A DNA stretch of 64,000 nt from Xylophilus sp. GOD-11R (GCF_033546935.1 NZ_CP137854.1:372001-436000), one strand, 5' to 3'. Numbered from the stretch's first letter, positions 7,615-17,184 are shown. Notes: generated by a model from the sequence alone, not told the origin. Made by a program: numbers and translations.

Positions 7615-8520
7615 CTACCGCAGCGTGCCTTCCTGGTCGAGCGTGTCGAAGAGAAATTCGGTCAGCGCGCGGATGCGGGCCACCTGCCGCAGGTCGGGAT
7701 GGGTGAGGATCCAGATCGACCAGTCCATGGATTCGTCGGGCGGTGCCAGCCGCACCAGCTCGGGCCGCAGGTCGGCGACCGGGCACAGCAGCAGTCCGGC
7801 ACCGGCGCCGCAGGCCACCGCCTCGACCATGCCGTCGACCGCGTCGACCTGGATCGCCACCCGTGCCGGATCGACATGGCGCTGCATCCATTTGGCCTGG
7901 TTCAGGTGCGCCAGGGAATCGTCGAGCGCGACCCAGCGGTAGTCGGCGATGGTGGCGCCCGGCGGCAGCGAGGCCAGGTAGTCGCGCGACGCGTAAAGGG
8001 CGCTCTGCACCCGGCCGATGCGGCGGCCCACCAGGTTTTCCGGCGGCGCGTTGGACACCCGCACCGCCACGTCGGCCTCGCGCCTGGTGAGGTTGAGCCG
8101 CTGGGTGCCCAGCACCAGCTGCAGCTGCACCGCGGGATAGCGTAGCGAGAAGCGGGCGAAAAGCGGCATCAGCACCGTACGCACGAGCAACTCGGGCGCA
8201 GCCACTCGCACCAGGCCGCGGATCTCCACGTCGCGCCGGCTCAAATGACGATGCGCTTCCTCGATCTGGTCGGTGATGCCGCCTAGCCGCTCGGCGAATT
8301 CGTGGCCGGCGGCGGTGAGCGTGTAGCCGGTGGGCAGGCGGTCGAAGAGCCGGGTCGACAGCGTGTCTTCCAGGCTGCCGATGCGGCGCAGCACGGTCGA
8401 ATGATTGACCCCGATGCGCTTGGCCGATGCGGCGATGGAGCCGGCCTGCACCACGGCCAGGAAGACCTGGACGTCGTCCCACGAGAGCGGGTGTCGGCTG
8501 CCGGGGGTGGCGTCGGTCAT
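7615..8520 (-). CDS. LysR-family transcriptional regulator
   Basis: The 301-residue protein has an N-terminal winged helix-turn-helix (about residues 12-72: WDDVQVFLAVVQAGSIAASA, then NHSTVLRRIGSLE and LFDRL) and a periplasmic-binding-like effector domain (about 95-295). The form NHSTVLRRI, instead of the usual QPAVSxxI, marks the subgroup with short tetrameric-type effector domains common in Proteobacteria. No partner gene is divergent from it closely: the next gene upstream is the DUF4148 protein 136 bases away, and mntH is convergent. The target is unknown; autoregulation from the 8521-8656 gap is likely. Confidence 0.9.
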   Translation of the reverse strand: MTDATPGSRHPLSWDDVQVFLAVVQAGSIAASAKRIGVNHSTVLRRIGSLEDTLSTRLFDRLPTGYTLTAAGHEFAERLGGITDQIEEAHRHLSRRDVEIRGLVRVAAPELLVRTVLMPLFARFSLRYPAVQLQLVLGTQRLNLTRREADVAVRVSNAPPENLVGRRIGRVQSALYASRDYLASLPPGATIADYRWVALDDSLAHLNQAKWMQRHVDPARVAIQVDAVDGMVEAVACGAGAGLLLCPVADLRPELVRLAPPDESMDWSIWILTHPDLRQVARIRALTEFLFDTLDQEGTLR

Positions 8521-8656
8521 GGGGTGAGCGTTGGTTGGTTATGCAATTTTGCGGATCGCATGTGCGGTTTTTGAGAATTTACCCGCGCTTCTGCAAAACC
8601 TAAAGTTCTTTCATGCCAGCAGACGGGCTGCCGGCTCCACCCCCGAAAGGACTGTC

Positions 8657-8938
8657 ATGAACCGCTTTTCCGCTCTCGCCATCGCCGTCGTCGCCGCGTC
8701 CGCTTCGCTGGTCTCGACCGCGTCGATCGCCCAGGTCTCCACCGTCACCGCACCGGCCGCCCAGGCGCAGCCGGCCGGCAAGACGCGCGCCGAAGTCGTC
8801 GCCGAAATGGAAGCCGCCCGCCTGCGCGGCGAACTGCAGGCCGGTCACCCGTGGGGCATCGACGTGCCGCCGGTGCAGACTGCCGGCCAGAAGGTGCAGC
8901 TGGCACGCGCACGTGCCGCGTCGCAAGCGCAGCAGTAG
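8657..8938 (+). CDS. DUF4148-type exported protein
   Basis: The 93-residue product has a signal peptide (MNRFSALAIAVVAASASLVS, cleavage likely after SIA-Q near residue 25) and a mature part with the DUF4148 pattern: KTRAEVVAEMEAARLRGEL followed by a short linker and an Ala/Gln-rich tail. This family is abundant in Burkholderiales, periplasmic, and of unknown function; one genome usually holds many copies. An AAAGGA precedes the ATG by six bases, which fixes the start. It stands alone between a LysR gene and an IclR gene. Confidence 0.85.
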   Translation: MNRFSALAIAVVAASASLVSTASIAQVSTVTAPAAQAQPAGKTRAEVVAEMEAARLRGELQAGHPWGIDVPPVQTAGQKVQLARARAASQAQQ

Positions 8939-8952
8939 GAAAGCCGGCACCG

Positions 8953-9720
8953 CTATTCCGGGTGCCAGGTGCTGCGCAGTGCCATGCCCTGGCGGGCCTG
9001 AAAGCTCTCGGCGACCAGCGCCGCCGACAGGCGCGCGGCGGCCTTCATCAGCGCCGTCGCATGCCGCTCCAGCGTCTGCACCGCGCGCTCGTCGGCCGGC
9101 GCCACCAGGCTCATCGCACCCAGCACCGAACGGTCCGGCGCGAAGACCGGAGCGGCGATGCTCGCCGAGCCCGCGTCGGCCTCGCCCACGGTGAGTTGCC
9201 AACCGCGCTCGCGGATCGCCGCCATCGTCCGGCCACGCCCGCCGGACGCCGCCAGGATCACCTGGCCGGCGGCGCCCCGGTCCAGCGGCAGGGGTTCGCC
9301 GACGCGGGTCGGGCTGACATAACCGTCGTTGCCGCGCACCCGCAGCAGCCGCACCCGCTGGCCTTCTTCCAGCGCGAAGAACGAGGCGCTGCGGCCAGTC
9401 TGCGCGGCGATGGCCTGCAGCGCGGGCTCGATCAGGTTGCGGATGTCGAAGGCCCGCTGGTAGCGCGCGCCCAGCCGGGCGGCGGCCGGCCCGAGCCGCC
9501 AGGCACCACCGTCCAACGCGACCAGATAGCTCGACCGCGCCAGGGTGCGCGCCAGCCGCAGGGCGGTGGGTTTGGGCAGGGCCGTGCGACGCGCGAGCTC
9601 GGCCAGCGGCAGCTGCGAATCGGCCATGTCGAAGGCGTCGAGCAAGGCCAGCGCGCGGGTCACGGCGGTCACCGTGTCCTCGGCCGGGGCAGGGTCCGAT
9701 CGTTGGTGCGCAGGCGGCAT
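8953..9720 (-). CDS. IclR-family transcriptional regulator
   Basis: The 255-residue protein has an N-terminal winged helix (about residues 15-75: AVTRALALLDAFDMADSQL, LAELARRTALPKPTALRLARTL) and the IclR effector domain (about 85-250). The start MPPAHQRSD was taken because the frame upstream runs into the neighbouring promoter region. It is divergent from the Bug receptor-ligJ-ligK operon with 106 bases between the starts, so it very probably controls that operon, responding to a protocatechuate/gallate-pathway metabolite. The intergenic segment holds the imperfect repeat GGCA...TGCC at about 9765-9783, a possible operator. Confidence 0.9.
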   Translation of the reverse strand: MPPAHQRSDPAPAEDTVTAVTRALALLDAFDMADSQLPLAELARRTALPKPTALRLARTLARSSYLVALDGGAWRLGPAAARLGARYQRAFDIRNLIEPALQAIAAQTGRSASFFALEEGQRVRLLRVRGNDGYVSPTRVGEPLPLDRGAAGQVILAASGGRGRTMAAIRERGWQLTVGEADAGSASIAAPVFAPDRSVLGAMSLVAPADERAVQTLERHATALMKAAARLSAALVAESFQARQGMALRSTWHPE

Positions 9721-9826
9721 CGCGACAATCTCCAGGGTTATCCCGCAGGCGATCGTTCCGCCTGGCAAAACGGCATTGTGCCGCTGCACGCTGCTTCCTA
9801 AGCTCCGCGAAAAAGGAGATACGGAC

Positions 9827-10807
9827 ATGACCTCGACTCTCGTTCTGCTGCGCCGCCGCGTGGCGCCCGTGCTGCTCACCCTGCTGTCGCTGCCCGCGCT
9901 GGCGCAGGGCAGCTATCCCGACAAGCTGATCCGGCTGGTCGTGCCCTTCGCCGCTGGCGGCGCGGTCGACACCGTCGGCCGCAGCGTCGCCGAGAAGCTA
10001 GGCACCCAGATGGGCCAGCCGGTCATCGTCGACAACAAGCCCGGTGCCAACGCCAACATCGGCACCGACAACGTCGCCAAGGCGCCGGCCGACGGCTACA
10101 CCCTGCTCGTGGCGGCCAATGGCGTGGTGACCAACAACACGCTCTACCAGAACCTGTCCTTCAACGGCCTGAAGGATTTCGCGCCGGTGTCGCGCCTGGG
10201 CTATGCGCCGCTGGTGCTGGTGACGGCCGCATCGGCGCCGTACCAGTCGGTGCAGCAGCTGATCGCGGCGGCCCGCGCCAAGCCCGGCGACATGACCTAC
10301 GGCTCGGCCGGCAACGGCAGCTCGGGCCATCTGGCCGGAGCGCTGCTGGCGTCGGTCGGCAAGTTCGACGCCCTGCACGTGGCCTACAAGGGCGGATCGC
10401 CGGCGCTGATCGACCTGATCGCCGGCCGCGTCTCCTTCATGTTGCTCAATCCGCTGGAGGTGTTGCCGCATATCCAGTCGGGCAAGCTCAAGGCGCTGGC
10501 GGTGAGCGGCGACAAGCGTGCGGCCCTGCTGCCCAACGTGCCGACCATGGCGGAGTCCGGTCTGCCCAATTTCGAGGCCACTGTCTGGTGGACGCTGCTG
10601 GCGCCGGCGGGCACGCCCGCCGAGGTGGTCGCCAGACTGAATGCCGAAACCCGCAAGGCGCTGGCCGACCCGGCGGTGCGCGAGCGACTCAACGGCCTGG
10701 GCGCGGTCATCACGCCTTCGAGCCCGCAGGAGACGGCGGCTTTTCTCAAGAGCGAATCGGCCAAGTGGGAGCAGGTGATCCGCACGGCCAACATCAAGGG
10801 CGACTGA
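9827..10807 (+). CDS. Bug-family (TctC-type) solute-binding receptor
   Basis: The 326-residue periplasmic receptor belongs to the tripartite tricarboxylate transporter family. A signal peptide ends at LPALAQG (about residue 26). The mature start YPDKLIRLVVPFAAGGAVD and the signature region VDNKPGANANIGTDNVAKA followed by DGYTLL are diagnostic. AAGGAG ends nine bases before the ATG. ligJ follows 23 bases downstream, so the ligand is probably an aromatic-acid breakdown intermediate or a related di/tricarboxylate. No TctA/TctB membrane genes are in the window; as for most Bug proteins the permease is elsewhere or shared. Confidence 0.93.
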   Translation: MTSTLVLLRRRVAPVLLTLLSLPALAQGSYPDKLIRLVVPFAAGGAVDTVGRSVAEKLGTQMGQPVIVDNKPGANANIGTDNVAKAPADGYTLLVAANGVVTNNTLYQNLSFNGLKDFAPVSRLGYAPLVLVTAASAPYQSVQQLIAAARAKPGDMTYGSAGNGSSGHLAGALLASVGKFDALHVAYKGGSPALIDLIAGRVSFMLLNPLEVLPHIQSGKLKALAVSGDKRAALLPNVPTMAESGLPNFEATVWWTLLAPAGTPAEVVARLNAETRKALADPAVRERLNGLGAVITPSSPQETAAFLKSESAKWEQVIRTANIKGD

Positions 10808-10830
10808 GCGCGCCGGGAGAGATTCCACCC

Positions 10831-11859
10831 ATGATCATCGACTGCCACGGCCACTACACCACCGCCCCGAAGGCGCTCGAGGACTGGCGCCGTCGCCAGG
10901 TGCAGAGCTTCCAGGACGGCACCACCGCGCCGCGCGCCAGCGAGCTGCGCATCGGCGACGACGAGCTGCGCGAGTCGATCGAAGCCAACCAGCTCACGCT
11001 GATGGACCGGCGCGGCATCGACTTGACCGTATTCAGCCCGCGCGCGAGCTTCATGGCGCACCACATCGGCGACTTCGCGGTGTCGTCGGCCTGGGCGGCG
11101 ATCTGCAACGAACTCTGCGCCCGGGTGGCCGCGCTCTACCCGGACCGCTTCGCCACCGCCGCGATGCTGCCGCAGTCGCCGGGCCATGACACGGCCAGCT
11201 GCATCGCCGAGCTCGACCGCTGCGTGGCCGACTACGGCGCGGTCGGCCTCAACCTCAATCCCGATCCCTCCGGCGGCCACTGGACCAGCCCGCCGCTGAC
11301 CGACCGCTACTGGTGGCCGATCTACGAGAAGATGGTGGAGCACGACGTCCCCGCCATGATCCACGTCAGCACCAGCTGCAACGCGTGCTTCCACACCACC
11401 GGCGCGCACTACCTCAACGCCGACACCACCGCGGTCATGCAGTGCATCCAGGGTGCGCTGTTCACCGACTTCCCCACGCTGCGCTTCGTCATTCCGCACG
11501 GCGGCGGCGCGGCGCCCTACCACTGGGGGCGCTTTCGCGGCCTGGCGCAGGAAATGAAGAAACCGCCGCTCGACGAGCACCTGCTCGGCAACCTCTACTT
11601 CGACACCTGCGTCTACCACCAGCCCGGCATCGACCTGCTGGCGCGGGTGATTCCGGTGAAAAACATCTTGTTCGCCTCCGAGATGATCGGCGCGGTGCGC
11701 GGCATCGACCCGCAGACCGGCCACCACTACGACGACACCCGCCGCTACATCGAAGCCGCGTCGCTCACGCCCGACGAGCGCGAGCAGATCTACCAGGGCA
11801 ACGCCCGGCGCGTGTTTCCGCGTCTCGATGCCCGCCTGCAGGAGCGAGCCCATGTTTGA
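10831..11859 (+). CDS. ligJ: 4-oxalomesaconate hydratase (LigJ-type amidohydrolase)
   Basis: LigJ hydrates 4-oxalomesaconate to 4-carboxy-4-hydroxy-2-oxoadipate in the protocatechuate 4,5-cleavage (and gallate) pathway. The 342-residue protein shows the family's N-terminal metal motif DCHGHYTT (His6, His8), a later [26 protein letters not shown] around the second metal/substrate site, and [10 protein letters not shown] near the C-terminus. Length matches LigJ. It overlaps the start of ligK by eight bases, implying translational coupling, and the two catalyse consecutive steps. Upstream ring-cleavage genes (ligAB, ligC, ligI) are not in the window. Other amidohydrolases of the same superfamily are the alternative, but the ligK linkage supports the call. 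Confidence 0.9.
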   Translation: MIIDCHGHYTTAPKALEDWRRRQVQSFQDGTTAPRASELRIGDDELRESIEANQLTLMDRRGIDLTVFSPRASFMAHHIGDFAVSSAWAAICNELCARVAALYPDRFATAAMLPQSPGHDTASCIAELDRCVADYGAVGLNLNPDPSGGHWTSPPLTDRYWWPIYEKMVEHDVPAMIHVSTSCNACFHTTGAHYLNADTTAVMQCIQGALFTDFPTLRFVIPHGGGAAPYHWGRFRGLAQEMKKPPLDEHLLGNLYFDTCVYHQPGIDLLARVIPVKNILFASEMIGAVRGIDPQTGHHYDDTRRYIEAASLTPDEREQIYQGNARRVFPRLDARLQERAHV

Positions 11860-12535
11860 ACTCGGCGTGGTCCATCGCAACATCCAGCGCGCCGACGCGG
11901 CCGTGGCCCAGGGGCTCGCCGCGCTCGGCTCGGCCACGGTGCACGAGGCCATGGGACGCGTCGGCCTGCTGGCGCCCTACATGCGGCCGATCCAGTCCGA
12001 CGTGCAGGTCGCGGGCACGGCGCTCACCGTGCTGCTGCATCCGGGCGACAACTGGATGCTGCACGTGGCGGCCGAGCAGATCCGGCCCGGCGACATCGTC
12101 GTGGCCGCGCTCACGGCACCCAGCACCGACGGCTTCTTCGGCGACCTGCTCGCCACCAGCTTCCAGGCGCGGGGCGCGCGGGGCCTGGTGATCGACGGCG
12201 GCGTGCGCGACGTTCGGGTGCTGCAGCAGATGGGCTTTGCGGTGTGGAGCCGGGCGATCAGCGCCAAGGGCTGCGTCAAGGCCACGCTCGGTTCGGTCAA
12301 CGTGCCGGTGGTGTGCGCCGGCATGCTGGTCGAGCCCGGCGACGTGGTGGTAGCCGACGACGACGGTGTGGTCTGCGTGCCGCGTCACCAGGCGGCCGCC
12401 ACGCTCGACAAGGCCCGCCGGCGCGAGTCGCTGGAGGCCGACAAGCGCGCCCGGCTGGCCTCCGGCGTGCTGGGTCTCGACATGTACGACATGCGCCCGG
12501 CGCTGGAGAAGGTCGGCTTGCGTTATCTCGACTGA
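11852..12535 (+). CDS. ligK: 4-carboxy-4-hydroxy-2-oxoadipate aldolase/oxaloacetate decarboxylase
   Basis: The 227-residue class II (metal-dependent) aldolase cleaves 4-carboxy-4-hydroxy-2-oxoadipate to pyruvate and oxaloacetate and also decarboxylates oxaloacetate. The RraA-like fold is evident: [21 protein letters not shown], then the catalytic segment [10 protein letters not shown] with Arg119 and Asp120, the positions of the Arg-Asp pair in characterised HMG/CHA aldolases, and [10 protein letters not shown]. The length equals that of LigK/GalC proteins. It is the last gene of the receptor-ligJ-ligK operon and is followed by the glycine-riboswitch promoter region. Confidence 0.92.
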   Translation: MFELGVVHRNIQRADAAVAQGLAALGSATVHEAMGRVGLLAPYMRPIQSDVQVAGTALTVLLHPGDNWMLHVAAEQIRPGDIVVAALTAPSTDGFFGDLLATSFQARGARGLVIDGGVRDVRVLQQMGFAVWSRAISAKGCVKATLGSVNVPVVCAGMLVEPGDVVVADDDGVVCVPRHQAAATLDKARRRESLEADKRARLASGVLGLDMYDMRPALEKVGLRYLD

Positions 12536-12570
12536 AGCGCGATTTTGTGGCGAGCCTGACAGATTTGGGC

Positions 12571-12598
12571 TTGGTTTCGGCACCGAAGCCCGCATAAT
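12571..12598 (+). promoter_or_regulatory. Promoter of the glycine-riboswitch transcript
   Basis: TTGGTT (12571-12576) and CATAAT (12593-12598) are separated by 16 bases and lie just before the first aptamer, a reasonable sigma-70 promoter for the riboswitch-dadA transcript. Confidence 0.5.
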
Positions 12599-12604
12599 CG
12601 CGGC

Positions 12605-12795
12605 TTCCAGGAGAAGTTCGCCGTCATGGTGTCTACCGAAGGCGTATCCCCGAAACGCTCAGGTCAAAGGACTGGATTTTTCCAATAACTGGAGAGTGTT
12701 GCCGGCAGGCCCCGCGCCCGCCGATGCAGCCGCCGAAGGTGCAAGCCGTGCTCGTCGAGCGCGGCGAATCTCTCAGGCAAAAGGACAGTGGGGCA
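12605..12795 (+). ncRNA. Tandem glycine riboswitch
   Basis: Two glycine aptamers follow one another. The first (about 12605-12678) has GGAGA, ACCGAAGGCG and CGCTCAGGTCAAAGGACTG. The second (about 12690-12793) has GGAGAG, CCGCCGAAGGTGCAA, AATCTCTCAGGC and AAAAGGACAG. These are the conserved core strings of the class, in order and spacing, with a short linker (TTTTTCCAATAACT) between. About 75 bases separate the end from the dadA-like start. No clear intrinsic terminator with a long T-run follows, so control may act on translation. It is placed on a D-amino-acid/glycine oxidising enzyme, not on gcvTHP. Confidence 0.93.
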
Positions 12796-12868
12796 GCGGC
12801 GCAGCCGTCTTTCATTTTCAAAGACGCGCCACGCCTGCTGCCCTTTCCTTTGTCTGGGAGAAGCATCC

Positions 12869-14164
12869 ATGAAAGTCATCGTGATGGGCGCCGGCGTGAT
12901 CGGCACCTCCACCGCCTGGTACCTGCAACAGGCCGGCCACGAAGTCACCGTCCTCGAGCGCAACGCGGGCGCGGCGCGTGAAACCAGCTTCGGCAATGGC
13001 GGCCAGATCTCCGTCAGCCACGCCGAGCCCTGGGCCAATCCGTCGGCGCCGCTCAAGCTGCTCAAGTGGCTGGGCCGCGAAGACGCTCCCCTGCTGTTTC
13101 GCCTGCGCGCCGATCCGGCCCAGTGGCGCTGGGGCTTGAAGTTCCTCGTGGAATGTCCGGCGGCGCGGTCCACCCGCAACATGATCCAGTTGCTCAACCT
13201 GGGCACCTACAGCCGCGACAGCCTGCAGCAGCTGCGCCGCGACACCGGCATCGCCTACGACCACCTCGAAAAAGGCATCCTGCACTACTACACCAGCCAG
13301 AAGGAATTCGACCTGGCGCTGGAGCCGGCGCGGGTCATGCGCGAACTTGGCTGCGAACGCGAGGTGATCGATGCCGACCAGGTCGTGCGACTGGAGCCCG
13401 CCATGGCCCACATCCGCCCGCGCCTGGCCGGCGCCACCTATACCGGCGCCGACGAATCCGGCGACGTGCACAAGTTCACCACCGGCCTGGCGCAGCGCGC
13501 GGCCGAGCGCGGCGTTCAATTCCGCTACGGCGTGCGCATCCAGGCGCTGCGCGCCGAGGGCGGCCGCATGACCGGCGTGGAGCTGGCCAACGAAGAAGGC
13601 ATGTACGAGACGCTCAAGGCCGACGCCTACGTGCTGGCCGCCGGCAGCTTCAGCCCGCTGCTGGCCAAGAGCGTGGGCGTGTCGCTCGACGTGTATCCGG
13701 CCAAGGGCTACTCGGCCACGCTGCCGGTGCTCGACGCCAGCAAGGCGCCGAGCGTCAGCCTGACCGACGACGAATACAAGCTCGTCTTCTCGCGCTTCGG
13801 CGACCGGCTGCGCATCGCCGGCACGGCCGAGCTCAACGGCTACGGCCTGGCGCTCAACCCGGTGCGCTGCGAAGCCATCGTGCGGCGCACGCTGGAGGTG
13901 TTCCCGGGTGTCAGCCGGCCCGAGCTCGCCAGCTTCTGGGCCGGCCTGCGCCCGGCCACGCCCGGCAACGTGCCCTACATCGGCCGCAGCAAGGTCGAGG
14001 GCCTGTTCCTCAACACCGGCCACGGCACGCTGGGCTGGACACACGGCTGCGGCTCCGGCCGGGCGCTGGCCGAACTCATGTCGGGCCGCCGTCCGGAAGT
14101 GGACTTCAACTTCTGCGGCATGCCCCAGGTCGCCACGACCGCACCTCGCGCGCTGCCGGCCTGA
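12869..14164 (+). CDS. dadA: FAD-dependent D-amino-acid dehydrogenase (DadA/glycine-oxidase-like)
   Basis: The 431-residue flavoprotein of the DAO family starts with the dinucleotide motif VMGAGVIGTSTAWYL (residues 5-19) followed by VLER, and continues with SFGNGGQISVSHAEPW, typical of the DadA small subunit. It ends with FWAGLRPATPGN and NTGHGTLGWTHGCGSG, the C-terminal flavin signature. DadA deaminates D-alanine and other D-amino acids to keto acids at the membrane, passing electrons to quinones. GGGAG precedes the ATG. Because a glycine riboswitch leads into it, glycine itself (or a D-amino acid signalled by glycine) is a plausible physiological substrate. Confidence 0.9.
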   Translation: MKVIVMGAGVIGTSTAWYLQQAGHEVTVLERNAGAARETSFGNGGQISVSHAEPWANPSAPLKLLKWLGREDAPLLFRLRADPAQWRWGLKFLVECPAARSTRNMIQLLNLGTYSRDSLQQLRRDTGIAYDHLEKGILHYYTSQKEFDLALEPARVMRELGCEREVIDADQVVRLEPAMAHIRPRLAGATYTGADESGDVHKFTTGLAQRAAERGVQFRYGVRIQALRAEGGRMTGVELANEEGMYETLKADAYVLAAGSFSPLLAKSVGVSLDVYPAKGYSATLPVLDASKAPSVSLTDDEYKLVFSRFGDRLRIAGTAELNGYGLALNPVRCEAIVRRTLEVFPGVSRPELASFWAGLRPATPGNVPYIGRSKVEGLFLNTGHGTLGWTHGCGSGRALAELMSGRRPEVDFNFCGMPQVATTAPRALPA

Positions 14165-14302
14165 GTCGGCGCGCATCGGGTGACCGCGCCGGTCGCCCGA
14201 TACATCCCGCTTACGACTGCGTTCAAGGCTTCATCCACGCTGGGGCCGCGCTTCACCGCGGCTTCATCCAGCGCTAATGCGCCGTGCCTAGAGTGCCGGT
14301 GC

Positions 14303-15961
14303 ATGACCTTGCTCACCACCGTACTGGCCCTGCTCACCCTGGTGGCGGTCGCCGGGTTCATCGCCCGCTGGTGGCCGCGCGTGCCGCTGCCGCTGTTGCA
14401 ACTGGCGCTCGGCGCGATCTGCGGCTGGCCGCGAAGCGGCATTCACCTGGCGCTGGAGCCGCAGGTGTTCATGCTGCTGTTCATTCCGCCGATGCTGTTC
14501 GCCGACGGCTGGCTGATCTCCAAGCGCGAGCTCGGCGCGCAGTCGCTTCCCGTACTGGCTCTGTCGGTCGGGCTGGTGCTCGCCACGGTGCTGATCGGCG
14601 GCTGGGGCATCGCCTGGCTGGTGCCGGTGTTACCGCTTCCTATGGCTTTCTTGCTGGCGGCGGTGCTGTCGCCGACCGACGCGGTGGCGGTGTCGGCCAT
14701 GGCGCAGCGGCAGCGGCTGCCGGCGCGGCTGCAGAACATCCTCGAAGGCGAGTCGTTGATGAACGACGCCTCGGCCCTGGTCGCGGTGAAGTTCGCGCTG
14801 GCGGCGGTCATGGCGCAGGCCTTCTCGCCGATGGGCGCGGTGGCCGACTTCGTGGTGATGGCTGCCGGCGGCATCGCGGTGGGGCTGCTCTGCAGCGTGG
14901 TCTTCGACCTGCTGCAGGCGGTGCTGCTGCGCGGGCGCGAACACCGCATGGAAATGCCGACGGTGCTGCTCCTGCTGCTGACGCCGTTCGCGCCCTACCT
15001 GCTGGCCGAGCACCTGCACCTGTCGGGCGTGCTGGCGGCCGTGGCGGCCGGCGTGGGTGCCAGCCTGCTGGCGGTGCGACGCAGCGGTTTCAACGCCAGC
15101 CATGTGCGCACCCGGGCCACCGGCGCGGTGGTGCGTTATGTGTTCGACGGCCTGGTCTTCCTGCTGCTCGGCCTGCAGCTCTCGGGCATTCTGCGGGCGC
15201 TGCCGAACCAGCTCAATCTGCTGGATTCGCCCTTCAGTCCCTCGGCGCTGCGCCTGTGGGGCACCGGCCTGGCGATCCTGGTGCTGCTGCTGGCGGTGCG
15301 TTTCGCCGGTTTCGTGGCCGCCGGCCTGGCGCGCCGCCATGTGCCCTGGCTGCGGCGGCGCAGCTCGGGCGCGCCGATGTCGCTGGCCATGGCCGCCGTC
15401 GGCGCTATCGGCGGGGTGCGCGGCGCGATCACGCTGGTGGCCGTGCTCGGCGTGCCGCTCACCATGGCCGACGGCTCGCCGTTCGCGATGCGCGGGCTGA
15501 TGGTGTTCTTGTCCGGCCTGGTCATCGTGCTGTCGATGGCGCTGGCCACGATCGCGCTGCCGCCCTTGCTGCGCCGCGTGGGCCACGACGGCGCCGAGGC
15601 CCATGGCGACCGCGAACTGCTATGGGCGCGCCGCTGCAGCGCCCGCGCCGCGCTGCGCGCCCTGGGCGTCGCCGCCGAGCGGCCGGAGCACGACGATCAA
15701 CGCGAGCTGCACCAGGGCATCTGCGAGCGCATCGACCACGGCTACCGCCACCGCTTGCGCCAGGACGGCCCCGACGCCGACGGGCGCCTGCGCTCGCGCC
15801 AGCTGATCGCACTGGAGTTGCGGCTGCGCCTGGAACTGCTGCAGGTCGAGCGCCGCGAGCTGGCCCGCCTGCGACTGCGCCATCGCATCAACGACGAGAC
15901 CCTGCGCACGCTCACGCATGAGCTCGACCTGGTCGAGGCCGCGATCCGCAACGCGCACTGA
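14303..15961 (+). CDS. Na+/H+ antiporter, CPA1/NhaP type
   Basis: The 552-residue protein has about twelve membrane helices (residues 3-430) and a cytoplasmic, Arg-rich helical tail (about 435-552) with two cysteines absent from the membrane part. The ion-binding region LSPTDAVAVSAMAQRQRLP and ILEGESLMNDASALVAVKFA are the conserved CPA1 motifs, with the TDAV and ND carboxylates needed for exchange. The start at 14303 opens directly with the first helix; the frame extends 41 codons upstream into unlikely sequence. It is convergent with srkA, whose stop is 20 bases away. K+/H+ exchange cannot be excluded. Confidence 0.9.
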   Translation: MTLLTTVLALLTLVAVAGFIARWWPRVPLPLLQLALGAICGWPRSGIHLALEPQVFMLLFIPPMLFADGWLISKRELGAQSLPVLALSVGLVLATVLIGGWGIAWLVPVLPLPMAFLLAAVLSPTDAVAVSAMAQRQRLPARLQNILEGESLMNDASALVAVKFALAAVMAQAFSPMGAVADFVVMAAGGIAVGLLCSVVFDLLQAVLLRGREHRMEMPTVLLLLLTPFAPYLLAEHLHLSGVLAAVAAGVGASLLAVRRSGFNASHVRTRATGAVVRYVFDGLVFLLLGLQLSGILRALPNQLNLLDSPFSPSALRLWGTGLAILVLLLAVRFAGFVAAGLARRHVPWLRRRSSGAPMSLAMAAVGAIGGVRGAITLVAVLGVPLTMADGSPFAMRGLMVFLSGLVIVLSMALATIALPPLLRRVGHDGAEAHGDRELLWARRCSARAALRALGVAAERPEHDDQRELHQGICERIDHGYRHRLRQDGPDADGRLRSRQLIALELRLRLELLQVERRELARLRLRHRINDETLRTLTHELDLVEAAIRNAH

Positions 15962-15980
15962 GCCGCCGCCGCACCGGCGC

Positions 15981-17084
15981 TCAGACCATCAGCGGCGGCT
16001 CCTCCATCGCATCGACCTGCTCGCGAAGGATGCGCGCCTGACCACGCCAGTAGTCGCTGCTGCCGAACCACGGGAAGGCGGCGGGAAACGCCGGGTCGTC
16101 CCAGCGCCGCGCCAGCCAAGCGCTGTAGTGCAGCAGCCGCAGGGTGCGCAGCGGCTCGATGAGCGCCAGCTCGCGCCGGTCGAAACGCCGCACCTGCTCG
16201 TAGCCGTCGATCAGCACGGAGAGCTGACCGGTGCGCTGGCGGCGGTCGCCCGAGGCCAGCATCCACAGGTCCTGGATGGCCGGGCCGGTGCGTGCGTCGT
16301 CCAGGTCCACGAAGTGCGGGCCGCCGCCGGGCGACTCGGCCGGCGTCCACAGGATGTTGCCCGGATGGCAGTCGCCGTGCAGCCGGATCGCGGCCATCGG
16401 CAGCGGCTGGTCGGGCGGGCCGTCGCGGTATTCGTCATCGTCATCGTCGGTGGCCGTGGAGCGCGGCGTGACCGAGCCGAGCTCGCTCGCGGCCACGGCG
16501 GCCAGCGCGGCGTCGCACGCCGACAGCCATTCGCTCTGCACATCCAGCGGCAGGCCCTGGTGGCGCATCAGCCAGTCGCGCGGCTCGTGGCCGAAGGTGT
16601 GGATGTCGAGCGCCGGCCGGGTGATGAAGGGCCGCGCCGCGCCCACCGTGTGCAGGCGCGCGAGGAAGCGGCCGGTCCACTCCAGCACCTCGTCGTCGTC
16701 GAGTTCGGGCGAGCGGCCGCCGCGCCGCGGGCTCACGCTGAAGGCGAAGCCCGCGTGATGGTGCAGCGTGCTGCCGGCAATGGTCATGGGCGCCACGGCC
16801 GGCACCTCGGCGGCGGTGAGCTCGGCCGAAAAAGCGTGTTCCTCGGCGATCTGCGCATCGCTCCAGCGGCCGGGCCGGTAGAACTTGGCGATGACCTGCG
16901 AGCCGTCTTCCAGGCGCACCTGGTAGACGCGATTCTCGTAGGACGACAAGGCCATCAGCTGGCCCTCGCCGAACAGGCCGATGGAGGCCAGCGCGTCGAG
17001 CACGGTCTCCGGGCCGAGCGTGGCGTAAGGGTGGAGCACGTCGCCGGACGCGGGCGGAAGAGACGAAACAGGGGGCTGCGACAT
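15981..17084 (-). CDS. srkA: Stress response kinase A (YihE/SrkA family)
   Basis: The 367-residue protein has the aminoglycoside-phosphotransferase-like kinase fold. Visible motifs are SSYENRVYQV (nucleotide region), VIAKFYRPGRWS with the ATP-anchoring Lys, HGDCHPGNILW (catalytic loop, about residues 236-246) and FVDLDDA (metal loop). This matches SrkA, a Ser/Thr kinase that protects against envelope stress and counters toxin-mediated death in E. coli, though members run nearer 330 residues; the excess is a Pro-rich N-terminus and an acidic loop (TATDDDDDEYRDG, about 210-222). It stands alone between convergent and divergent neighbours. Confidence 0.9.
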   Translation of the reverse strand: MSQPPVSSLPPASGDVLHPYATLGPETVLDALASIGLFGEGQLMALSSYENRVYQVRLEDGSQVIAKFYRPGRWSDAQIAEEHAFSAELTAAEVPAVAPMTIAGSTLHHHAGFAFSVSPRRGGRSPELDDDEVLEWTGRFLARLHTVGAARPFITRPALDIHTFGHEPRDWLMRHQGLPLDVQSEWLSACDAALAAVAASELGSVTPRSTATDDDDDEYRDGPPDQPLPMAAIRLHGDCHPGNILWTPAESPGGGPHFVDLDDARTGPAIQDLWMLASGDRRQRTGQLSVLIDGYEQVRRFDRRELALIEPLRTLRLLHYSAWLARRWDDPAFPAAFPWFGSSDYWRGQARILREQVDAMEEPPLMV

Positions 17085-17184
17085 CCCGGCATTGTCCGCC
17101 CCCGCAGCCGGGCGGCGGGGCCTGATTCTTGCGGGCGTCTACGCTTCTTCTTTTGACCTGCTTCCGCCCGGATCCCGTTCGCCC

